This document shows, piece after piece, positions 11,598-22,800 of a stretch of DNA of 64,000 bases. Within the stretch, counting starts at the first letter, position 1; every line of letters starts with the position of its first letter. Both the position numbers and the translations under genes were made by a program. The notes beneath the pieces are model-generated. The model saw only the letters and a program-made list of their open reading frames with translations. It made no database searches and was not told where the DNA came from. The stretch is from Sesamum alatum (Eukaryota; Streptophyta; Magnoliopsida; Lamiales; Pedaliaceae): the NCBI GenBank assembly GCA_034509735.1, contig JACGWO010000005.1, positions 12,231,692 to 12,295,691 on the forward strand. Direction: 5' to 3'.

Positions 11598-13617
11598 GAA
11601 AATAATTTGAGAAGTTTAGTTGAAATTGAATTTGATAAAATTTTGAACAACTGGAACATAAAGTGATGTAAACAAAGAGAAATATTATAATGAAAATGTA
11701 AGAATGTACAAAAGGTACTTAAAAGTAATATGCTTGATAATATATATATATATATATATGTTATAATTTTAAGGTAGAGAATTAATTGAATTAGCTGCAA
11801 AATTGTTGATTAGAAAGCAAATATCAAGCAAGATTAGTTGTTAAATTAATTGGTGATTACTTATTGGAGAGAATTAATTGAGATATTTGCATAATTATTG
11901 AAATATGAGACCATATCAAGTTAGAAAACTAATATACCCAATCGAAAAATTAACTTTAATTCAGAATTGATTAATTAGCAATCAAATAACTTAGTAATCA
12001 GCTTAATAAAGTTAGAGAATCGATCTGCTTGATTAAAGATGCGCTTGAGTAACTTTAAGTATGAATAATTGGCATAATCAAAGAATTTTGATGAATATAT
12101 AGTTACAAAATTTTAACTGATTACATGAGTAAATATATATTCTACAAATAAATATTATAAGTTTCAAAATTAAAGGAGCCAAAATTAGTATTAAGTATCA
12201 TCTAACCAACCAACATCAATGGTATGTACCATAACTATTTGACTATCACTGTGGATTATGAAATATACATTATGGATAAAACTTAATTTTCTAAAGTTTT
12301 AGAAGTTGATTATTATGAGGCTTGAGAAATAAATATTACCTGCCAGGAATATGTAAAATTGAAAACTATACATAAATTAAATCAAAAGTTCTAAAGATAA
12401 AAATGAAGATTTTTTGCAGGCATTGTTCGGTTATACACAATGCAAAAATAGGTATTTCTGATCAAATTGTGAATTTATACTATTTTATTCAACGGATACA
12501 AATTTAATGATTTTGGAGATTTATATATTTAATTGAATGTTATGAATGCTTTTTTATTTGAAAATTACCTAAATTATAAAAAATAATGATGTCATTAATT
12601 TGAAAGAAACTGTAAATATTTCAAAGTAAAAAAGTAATTTATAATGAAAATAATTAAGAATTTAACATTGATAGAGGAACTAAAAAAAGTAAGAAAATAA
12701 TGATGAGAGAGATTAATTAATGAAAAATTATTGTATATAACAATTTATATTTATAAAAATAACTACATGTGGCAAATCAAATCAAAACTAACTTGTCCAC
12801 CTCATTATCCAAATAGGAAAGAGAGGACCACATGGAATGGTATTCATTTTAAATAATATAATATGATAATATGATTATTATAACACTCGGATACTTAATT
12901 TCATAATTAATTATGCAAATTGAATTCCAAAACTAATCTCATTTGTAAAGTTAATGGAATTAAAAGAAATTACTAATTGGACATAATGAATAATTAGATG
13001 AAAAATAATTGGAGTGGTATTGAAAGCTAAAAAATGTAATTTTATCAAAATGTAGTTTTGATAAATTCAATCTCAAAAGTAATTACTAAAAAATGAGCAA
13101 ACGGCCAAAATAGTGGGGTTTGCACTAAAAATAAGATTTGATCTATTTAATCACAGGGCCAAACGGACACTTCTAGCATAATTTTTTAATTAATTGGTAA
13201 TCAAAATTCATTTGAAACATTGAAACACCTAAATGATAATAAATCCATGATCCTAGAGGTCTTGGGTGAGTTGATGTTGTTTATACTATATCGTATGTAT
13301 GATTTATTGTTGTAATAGCTAAGATATTATTGATATGATTGTTTGTAATTGTCTCTATTCGATATTGATAGCCGACATGACTAAATGTATGTAATCACTT
13401 TACTTTCAATTAATAAAATTTATCACTTTCAATGCAAAAAAGAAAAAAAAAATCCAAACTTGGGGCATAAACAATAATAAAAAAAAATACAAGGAAGACG
13501 CTCATCTCCATATCCCTCTCAAGTCCCATTTTTACTAAAAAAAATAATAATAATCAAATTTGTTTAGTTTTGTTTTAAGAGAAACATTTTTTGGTGTAGA
13601 TTTACTATTTAAAATAA
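11598..13617. other. AT-rich intergenic sequence, no gene seen
   Basis: About 2 kb without a recognisable gene. It holds a (TA)n microsatellite at about 11739-11759 and, near its end, a segment that looks like a transcript 3' end: cattaataaaattt around 13410 followed by an A-rich run at 13436-13452. That could be a retroposon tail or an old gene 3' end; no coding part is attached. Confidence 0.4.
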
Positions 13618-14420
13618 TTGATTCCACATTCCACACAATGCATTCAAGAATGGGAGCACACGACTTCTGCTTTAATTGCTTTTTTTGATAAAACACACTT
13701 TTTTTCTTATTCTAGTTTATCTTTTAGAGAAACACGTTTCTTTTTTTCACTCAAGTATCTTTTTCCTAATCAATTGTTACAACCACACAAATCAAGCATC
13801 AAAACCCACCATCCTACTTACTGAAAACCCTCAAAAATCCCCTCTTCTTCCCAGCCCCACCCCACCGCCTACTCTCTCACCTTCATTCCCCCCTTCCTTT
13901 TGTTGACTTCTGTGTTTGTGATTTGTGTCTTCACAAACCCACTCTGATTCTGCTTTTGAACCAAAAGAACAGAGGCAAGAAAATCAAGAACATATCTCAC
14001 GAATCAGCTACAAAATTTGAAGGGTTTTCGCAGCCGAGAGACAATAGAGTTCGTGGTTGGAGTGCGCCGAGGATGGCCGACTCAAGGCGGAAAGTGACTA
14101 GGCATGAGGGTTGCTCCTGTGCAAGGCAGCACCCGCGAGAGAAGAACGGTGGAGAACGAGAAACCCCGCTGGTAAAAACCCTCAAAACCACCGCTGTGTT
14201 TCCACCATTTTACCCGAACTCACCTCAAACCCCCACTGACATGTTTTCACCCTCTCACCTTCATTTCTTCTTTCCTCTGTTCACTTCTCAACCAAAAACA
14301 GAGGGAAGAAAACCAAGAAAAGCAGGGGGGGGGGGGGGGAGAATTTCCTTCTCTTTGATGGACACATCAGCCATGAAAATTTTATTGGCTCTTCTTCCAT
14401 ATGTCAGTCTTGAATGATTA
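13618..14420 (+). other. CT-rich gene-leader-like region with an internal duplication
   Basis: The sequence resembles a plant 5' leader with CT-rich tracts. The segment at about 13820-13990 (aaaccctcaaaa, ctctcaccttcatt, gttcactt/gttgactt, accaaaa-acagag) is repeated in diverged form at about 14175-14320, a shift of about 350 bp. An open frame of 164 codons (13923-14417) crosses the second copy but has no recognisable domain. A run of 15 G lies at 14325-14339. I cannot identify the gene, if any, that this once led. Confidence 0.4.
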
Positions 14421-15898
14421 TCGGTATTCTCGGTTCTCTTCATATATTGCATAGAAAAACTCATTAATATTCGTCATAAATTTTATGCATCTTCTTTCGT
14501 ATGTAAATGTTATATACTATGTGAGGATCTTATCGTCATCTTTCTCACTTTTTTTTTGTTATGAAGTTTTATATACATTTTTTCCTATTTCTTTGGAAAA
14601 CATTTTGTTTTTTTTTTCAACACCAAATTATCACCTATATATTGGATTTAATTCTGTTTTAGATCCTTGAGTTTGATTTAAGAATGTACATGTAGTTTAT
14701 GGTATGAAACCTTAAAGTGTGAATTCTTGAGTTTTAGGACTGGAAGTTAGAAAATAGATCCCATTGATTTTGTTGTAATGAATCATAAGCAGATTCTAGA
14801 TTAAAGATGAAAAATTAAATTAAATCTCACATCAGTACTTTAAACTTCTTTGAGTTATTTGAGTTTTTCTTCCAATTTTATTTTATTTTTTTTCTATGTA
14901 TTTCCGATGTGTGGATAGTGTTGTATGTTTATGTAGCATTATTTTCTTGGAACTGCATTGATTTCCTGCGAAACCTCCTCTACTCGTCGATAATAGAAAG
15001 TACCAAGTCGCAAACACAACGCTCCCGTTTCTTGCAACTTACTTAGATTGATTTTCATGGAACCCAACATGAAAAGTTAATTGGTTTCTACTTCCATGGG
15101 TGTCTATTTATGATGCTCCTGTTTTCATTTCAGAAGATCATTAGCTGCAATCACTGAATTGCCTTTCGGCTACTTTTGGTGATGTTTTTCTGCACCCATT
15201 GTCAAATTGTTGATCTCAAGCTATTCAAAATCGTCATTACGCCATACAATTTAAGGTGTGAGATTAGACCATATTGGATTGGTTTGTGTTTTTATCTGGT
15301 TTAAGATTCGTTTATTGGCTGATATCAATTTGTTTTTCTCAGTAAAATGAACCTTCATTTCATTCTCATGCTCTTTAAAGTTGAGTTACTACAAGCAATA
15401 TTCCTGGTCTGTCTTTATGCTGGCAAACAAATAAGAATGAGCTATGTTACTGAATGTATCATCGTAATTGCAGTTGTGGTACTGTAGATCATAAGAATTG
15501 GCAAAGTTTGCTATGGCTTTTCTTTATTTTAAACTGATCTTCATGTCTTGCGGCTTCTACCAAAAAACTGTTGTTGGTCGAGTTGGAAGTATACATTAAT
15601 TTGTTCCCCTTCCCCTTTTCTCTTACTAGTGTATGGTCATGTTATGCACTTTATAGAGTAAGATATAGTCGAATGTTTCTTTGTTTAATAAATTTCTTTC
15701 AGAAACATAATTGTAGTTTCTCATCAGCAACTTTTGAAAGCTATTGCTAATTGATTCATAATTAATGTTATGTTATGTATTCAATATTTTGATACTGGAG
15801 TGTTTGTTGGGATGATTTTAACTTTTTAGCACATTCATGATATCTTGATTGTTCGATGTTGTAGTTCTGTTATGTGATTATAGCAATAGCAATTGCAG
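14421..15898 (+). other. Intron-like sequence, no exon recognised
   Basis: T-rich, stop-rich sequence with the look of plant intron. A short stretch at 14955-15035 has higher GC and might be a decayed exon, but I do not recognise the product. The 44 bases near 15040-15083 recur near 17939-17983. Confidence 0.35.
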
Positions 15899-15957
15899 GA
15901 GAAGAGACCACGAAATGCAAAGCTGCAAAAGAAGTCATTAAATCGCTTACTGCACAA
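15899..15957 (+). pseudogene. Exon remnant resembling PRAF/RCC1-FYVE family coiled region
   Basis: A 59-base segment between a good acceptor (ttgcag) and donor (gtaaga) encodes EETTKCKAAKEVIKSLTAQ. This matches the conserved KCxAAKEVIKSLTAQ block upstream of the BRX domain in plant PRAF proteins (PH, RCC1 and FYVE domains). The exon ends in phase 0. No other PRAF exon (PH, RCC1 blades, FYVE) is visible on either side, so this is a lone exon, not a gene. The next exon-like segment, 770 bases on, belongs to an unrelated protein. The assignment rests on one short block. Confidence 0.6.
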
Positions 15958-16730
15958 GTAAGAAAAATACTTCTGGTCATCAATTATCTAATTGGCACGT
16001 GATAGATTTGCTTGCATGTGTTTCATGGAACTAAAGATGTCTAGCGCTTCTTTCATAGTAGTAGGAATAAGCCCATGTTATCTAGCATGCAAGAGTAACC
16101 GATATTTTTAGTTCATCCTTCTCAACTCCCAAGTTTACTGGCCCTATAGTCATTCTGCTTTGTTTATCTTATGATGTCTTCTCCAAATGAATGCTTATTC
16201 AACAGCAAGAGACTGTGCTCAAATGATTATGAAGGGGGCATGAGACTTATCTCAAGAGGAATGTGTCTAAATTGAAATGCTTAGATTTCATTTCTGCAGT
16301 GATGCTGTTTAGAATGTACAGACAACTATTTTTTATGTACTAGTCTTCTCTCTGATAAACCTAGATGTGATGTCATTTCCGTGTGGTAATTTTGTCGAGC
16401 AAAAAGTAATTTTCTTCGTGTTACTTCACTTTTCTTACATTCTACTTCGAGGGTTTGTGTCCTTCACCTCAAGCTTCTATGATATAAATATCATCTCACT
16501 TGAAGCATATCTACTCTTATTGTAACTAATAGAACGAGATCTAGGCTTCAAGCTCTTCTACAGCAACCTAGAGTAGTAACAACATTTTACTATTTTTTGT
16601 TGAAGCTGTTTATTGAAGGATTAGTATTCAGTTAGGTTGCGCTTGAGTAAATGGATTTTAGTTTGAGGAAAGGATTCGAAATGATTCCAAAGTCAGGTTG
16701 TTTAACTGATTAGAGTTACTTTTTCTGCAG

Positions 16731-16980
16731 GTTAAACTCTCGGAGTATATAGGAAAGAAATATGTTATTCCCTTTTTCTCCCCAGTGCAGTTCACCTTTG
16801 TTAATCCCACTGGTGAGTCTGAAACTCAATCTTCTGATCACAACAAACTAGTAATTGCTTGGAATCTTATTTACAAACTGTTCCATCGTTTTTGTTGCAG
16901 AGATCACTGCTTTCAGTGACCGTTATGAAGAATTTCAGTAGTTGAACACAGAAGTATGAGGTGTATCCATAGACAGTGTG
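16731..16980 (+). pseudogene. 2-Cys peroxiredoxin pseudogene fragment, two exons
   Basis: Two exon-like segments with consensus splice sites. Exon one (16731-16814) begins [16 protein letters not shown] and ends TFVNPT. Exon two (16901-16980) continues [13 protein letters not shown] and then hits stops at the eighth-last block (LNTEV follows the first stop, GVSIDSV the second). This is the N-terminal half of the thioredoxin fold of plastid 2-Cys peroxiredoxin (BAS1 type), which reduces peroxides using a catalytic cysteine in the FVCPTE motif. Here that position reads FVNPTE, so the peroxidatic cysteine is asparagine. With two in-frame stops it is dead. Upstream transit peptide and downstream resolving-cysteine exons are not recognisable; a faint similarity may continue near 17080. 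Confidence 0.8.
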
Positions 16981-19190
16981 GTAAGTCTTACTTTTCACTC
17001 TGAAAATCTGGTTGATAATTTCATGTTCCTACTTATCATCTCTCTGTTATAACTAAATCACTTATACTGGCAGTTACAGTGGCTGATGCTTCTATTTTAT
17101 GTTCAATCGGGTCCTCTTGGCTATGCTTCTTTTTTTAGTACCTGTGACCTTACCATGCTTATCCATCATTCTCTTGATTACGTTAATGAAACTTGTTTTT
17201 ATCTGTCAGCTTATTTTTTTCAAACTTGGTGTCTTTTTGCCATGATTAAAGTGTTACGCTTTTCTTTTTGTGATTATGTTGTCATTTCTTGATAATATCT
17301 CTTTTTCCTGTGAGAAGATAGAGAAATCTCTTGGCCCTTTAGTGCTTTGTGGAGTATATTCACTTCTGGCATTGAATGTGAATAAAGCTCATGTGTCTTA
17401 GCGTTACTTATTGAAAACTACAATTTCACCTGCATTTTGTACGAGTGCTTCTATTTGTTTATTTGTTTTTTCAATTCCAAGAATAATTTGTTTAAGCTCA
17501 TAGATCTCTCCACGAGGTACAGCAGCTCATGCTTCTGCCAAATTTTTTGACCCCAATTTTTCTCTTCTTTTCCCCTTTGTTTCTACTAGGATGAGATATT
17601 TTTGTTAGAGTAAGGCATTTTGCAGTAAGTTCTCTTTATGAAAATTGAAGAGGAGATACTAGTGGTATTCTTGCATATCTTTCATACTTTTGACTGATCT
17701 ATTATAGGTGTGCTTTTTAGTGGAAGCGATCTAATTTTTGTATGCAATGTGTTTTAATTATTATTTTTTATGCTACTTTAACTTGTGGGCCAGATGGGAT
17801 GATTCTGTTAAAGCTGTTCTGATATAATTTTTCTGCAGATCTGTTTTGTGCTCTAAACAATTGTTTGTGACAGTTGACACTCTACTTAAGTTTAAAAAAC
17901 ATCTAGCACCTTCTTTGAGTTAGATTATTCATTGCAACTGACTTAGATTGATTTTCATGGAACCCAACATGAAAAGTTAATTGGAACCCAACATGAAAAG
18001 TTAATGATATCATATTACATTACTTACAATCAATACCATCGTATGCTTCTATCTCTTTCCAAATGTCCTTAACACTAACAACAAATATATCCCTATTATT
18101 CATGCTCTGTCAAGACATTTTGGTAAATTTGAGCATTTTACTAATATTTTTTACACGTGGACATAAGTTGTTGCATTGTTAACTCCAATTTCTTTTTATT
18201 TGCATATATGAGTAAAAAACTGGAACTCATTTTACAAATATGGTCTGCAATGGGAAACTATAGCTTCTACTCTGCTATGTGAATCCTTTTTGTCAGATCC
18301 ACGTGCCCCGAAATTCAGAGAGTGCCTGCTTGAGCTCATTCTTAGATGCTTATCATACGGCTGTGATCTTGACTAAGATGTATGTCTCGATCTGTAATTA
18401 ATTATGTACCCTATTAAAAAATTGAACGAACTTTATCAATAGTCTTAAAATCTATCATTGCATACTAAATTCCTTTCTTTGAACAACAATGAAGGTTAAG
18501 TTTAAAGACATGTAGCTAAATGAAATAGGCAGGATAAAGATGTTGTAGCTTGTTTTATTTGAGGTTTCCACCTCGTAAAAGCTAATAACAATAGTAATAG
18601 TTAAAGAAACAGAAGAGATATTGAATCTTATTGCTCTCAATCTTTCAGTGACGCTGTAAGGTCTTACATAAAGGTTCGTTCTGTCAAATTTGTTGAATGA
18701 ATAATTGCTGCTATAGTAATTGAAAGAGCGAAAATTACTGGCATGTCCCATTTCCCATTTTTAACTTATCATATTTGACTGGAGTAACTATTCAGTTGAT
18801 GGATTTAAAATATCACACCAAAAGCTCATACAACAGTTCTTGGTGGGAAGGTGGCGATTATCTTATTAGTTTCGATCAATTATTCCATCTTCTGTTTAAA
18901 GATGAATTGTTATTATGGGTGACATATTTTCTATGTGCTGAATATTTTATTTTCCTGCAGTCAGCTTTTGTATTGATGATCATCTATTGGTTCTGTGAAA
19001 CCTTACATGTTAATTTATTTTGTAGTGTACATTGAGAATGTTTCTAAGGAACAGGAATGTGAGGTTTACAAGGTAAGTTTTGTAGGAAAATCTTCTGCAC
19101 GGAGGTTCTTTAATGATTCGAAAGCTTTATGGTATGTCTAGCTTAATCTTACTTTGAATTTTAATGATTAAAGTATGCTCCATGACTCTT
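16981..19190 (+). other. Degraded genic or intronic sequence with repeats
   Basis: T-rich sequence with scattered splice-like sites. Segments that could be exons include about 18298-18380 and 19028-19072 (reading YIENVSKEQECEVYK before a gtaagt donor), but I do not recognise their products. A 44-base block at 17939-17983 repeats 15040-15083, and its last about 21 bases are repeated once more in tandem to about 18004. Open frames at 17086-17292, 18455-18751 and 18775-19035 have no family signature. Confidence 0.35.
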
Positions 19191-19594
19191 CTTGCTTCGC
19201 TTGTTCTCTTTCCATGTATGTTTCATGCTTTAAAATATTTATTCGTTTTATATACACTATAAGTATAGTCTATTTCATATTGTTATTTTAATTTATAAAG
19301 TGTTATTATTATATATTATATTTGTAAATAGATATGTAATCCTATATGTTAAAGAAAATTCTCTACAATTTTTAAAAAATAATTTATTTATTATGATATG
19401 TGCAAAATGTTTATTGAAATATTTTCAAATTAAATAATAATTCAATTTCAAAAGGTATTAAAAGAAAATTTGCCTCAAATACAAATGTAATTTAAAAATA
19501 ATTTATTATCAGGTTTTATTAAACTTTTCCTAGCTTATATGATCATACTAATTGTAAAATATCACTATTAGTTTTGTTACATCTATTGATATTA

Positions 19595-19853
19595 TCTATA
19601 CTATTATAAAAAAAATCTCATTTTTACTCATAAATAGCATTTAACGACATCAGCGCACCAATTTTTGTAATGCCAAAAATAACTTTCAATTGATAAAATA
19701 ATTATTTTATTCAATTTTTTAAATTTTATATTAACTGAAAATTAGTTGTGTTTTCTTTTTCTTTTTAATGTGATGTATTAATTTATATATTTTACTCTCA
19801 TTTTGTGAAAATTTATTTATTATATGCACGCAAGAACGATGTGCGATAGCTAG
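19595..19853 (+). mobile_element. Helitron-like module, copy 1
   Basis: Starts tctatactattata after an A and ends gcgatagctag before a T, as expected for Helitrons (5' TC, 3' CTAG, inserted between A and T). A weak gcac/gtgc stem lies just before the 3' end. Only 259 bp, no Rep/helicase coding. Two diverged copies lie at about 29556 and 32835. All three are followed by the same sequence (ggctag...tataaaaataa...gttatt), so the true element may be larger than this module. Confidence 0.45.
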
Positions 19854-19859
19854 TTTATA

Positions 19860-22800
19860 TTGGCTAGTTTTTATAAAAATAAAAGTTATTCCGTATGACA
19901 AATTGTTAAAATTATTAATATTGAAATTATAGTACTATTTTTATTTATATGGACCATAAGGTGGCATATTTTATTTTATGTGAGTTTACTTTTATTATTT
20001 ATTACTCCCATTGTGTATTTATATTGCTGAATAGTTGGCTCTTTAACTCCAATAAATGCCAGGAGGAGTTTGCTAATTTTCTAAATGTCATTTGTGAATA
20101 AAATTGATAAATAAAAAATTATGATTTGTGGTAAAATATTTATTTAAAATCATTATTCCATTAAATTTATTAAAAAAATAATTTATTTATTAAAGTAATT
20201 CAACATCAAGAAGTTAAAATTTTTCTGAAATACAAAAATAATAAATTTACTAATATTATATGTACTAAATTAAAGAAAAATTTCAAAGAATTTATAAGCA
20301 AAATTTCTACTGTATGTACTAATTAAAGAAAATTTTTCAAAGCGTTTAATAATAAAGCAAAACTTCTACAATTTTAAAATTTATTTATTATGCTTTTAAT
20401 TTATCTCAAATACAAGCATAATTCCTACTAATTGTAAAAAAATTCCTTTATTTATTGTTTTTTTTAGATAACTTCAAATTTATATAAGAACTAATTATTT
20501 ATAATAAAGCAAATTTTTGTAATTTATAAAAAAAATTAATTTATTTATTATGATCTTGATAAATATTTATTAACAAAATAATAATTCAACTCCAAAATGT
20601 AATTCTCTCAAATACAAATAAATATCATAATCTATTATGTATATAAAAATAAAAAAATAATCTCTTTGTGGTCAATTTTATTAAATTTACATTGATTGAT
20701 TCTTTCTGTCCATTAGTTTATTTAAAAAGAAAAACGTAAAATCAAATCGCCAATTGTATTAAATTCTTTTTATTACTTATTGTTACATTGTATTAAATTC
20801 TTTTAGTTTTAGTTTATTTGTTGTTTTGTTCACTGTAAATTTTTTTCAAAAACATAATTTAAAACATAATTTATTATGTATATAAAAATAAAAATAATCT
20901 CTTTCTGGACAAATTGTTAAAATTATTAATATTGAAACTATAGTACTTATTTATATGGAGCATAAGGTGGCATATTTTATTTTATGTGAGTTTATTTTTA
21001 TTATTTATTACTCCTATTGTGTATTTATATTACTGAATGGTTGGCTCTTTAACTCCAATAAATGCTAGGAGGAGTTTGCTAATTTTCTAAATGTCATTTG
21101 TGAATAAAATTAATAAAATAAAAAATTATGATTTGTGGTAAAATATTTATTTACATTCATTATTCCATTAAATTTATTAAAAAATTATTATTTACTAAAG
21201 TAACTCAACATCAAGAAGTTTAAATTTTTCTGAAATACAAAAATATTAAATTTACTAATATTATATGTACTAAATTAAAGAAAAATTTCAAAAAGTTTAT
21301 AAGCAAAATTTCTACAATTTTAAAATTTATTATTTATCTCAAGTACAAGCGTAATTTATTATTTATTATACTGTATGTACTAAATTAAAGAAAATTTCAA
21401 AGCATTTAATAATAAAGTAAAATTTTTAGAATTTAAAATTAATTTATTATTTTAATTTATCTCAAATACAAATATATTCCTACTAATTGTAAAAAAATTC
21501 CTTTATTTTATTGTTTTTTTTAGATAACTTCATATTTATATAAGAACTTGTTATTTATGATAAATCAAATTTTTGTAATTTATAAAAAATTAATTTATTT
21601 ATTATGATCTATGGTAAATATTTATTAAAAAAATAATAATTCAACTCCAAAATGTAATTCTCTCAAATACAAATAAATATAATTTAAAACATAATTTATG
21701 ATGTATATAAAAATAAAAAAATAATTTCTTTGTGGTCAATTTTATTAAATTTACATGAAAAACGGAAAATCGAACGTATTAAATTCTTTTTGTTACTTAT
21801 TGTTATATTGTATTAAATTCTTTTAGTTTTAGTTTATTTGTTGTTTTGTTCACTGTAAATATTTTTCAAAAATATAATTTAAAACATAATTTATTATCAA
21901 ATAAAAATAATCTCTTTGTGGACAAATTGTTAAAATTATTAATATTGAAATTATAGTACTATTTTATTTATATGGAACATAAGGTGCATATTTTATTTTA
22001 TGTGAGTTTACTTTTATTATTTATTACTCCCATTGTGTATTTATATTAGTGAATAGTTGGCTCTTTAACTCCAATAAATGCCAGGAGGAGTTTGCTAATT
22101 TTCTAAATGTCATTTGTGAATAAAATTAGTATATAAAAAATTATGATTTGTGGTAAAATATTTATTTAAAATCATTATTTCATTAAATTTATTAAAAATT
22201 TAATTTATTTATTAAAGTAATTCAACATCAAGAAGTTAAATTTTTTCTGAAATACAAGAATATTAAATTTACTAATATTATATGTACTAAACTAAAGAAA
22301 AATTTCAAAGAATTTATAAGCAAAATTTCTACTGTATATACTAAATTAGAGAAAAATTTGAAAGTGTTTAATAATAAAGCAAAATTTCTACAATTTTAAA
22401 ATTATTTATTATGCTTTTAATTTATCTCAAATACAAGCATAATTCCTACTAATTGTAAAACAATTCCTTTATTTTATTGTTTTTTTTTAGATAAACTTCA
22501 AATTTATATAAGAACTAATTCTTTATTATAAAGCAAATTTTTGTAATTTATTAAAAAATTAATTTATTTATTATGATCTGTGGTAAATATTTATTAAAAA
22601 AAATAATGATTCAACTCCAAAATATAATTCTCTCAAAATACAAGTAAATATAATTTAAATCATAATCTATTATGTATATAAAAATAAAAAAATAATCTCT
22701 TTGTGGTCAATTTTATTAAATTTACATTGATTGATTCTTTCTGTCCATTAGTTTATTTAAAAAGAAAAACGGAATCGCCAATTACTTTTATTATTTATTA

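Noticed and set aside
13923..14417. 164-codon frame on the plus strand
   Set aside because: Runs through a duplicated leader-like tract and a 15-G homopolymer, with no recognisable domain.
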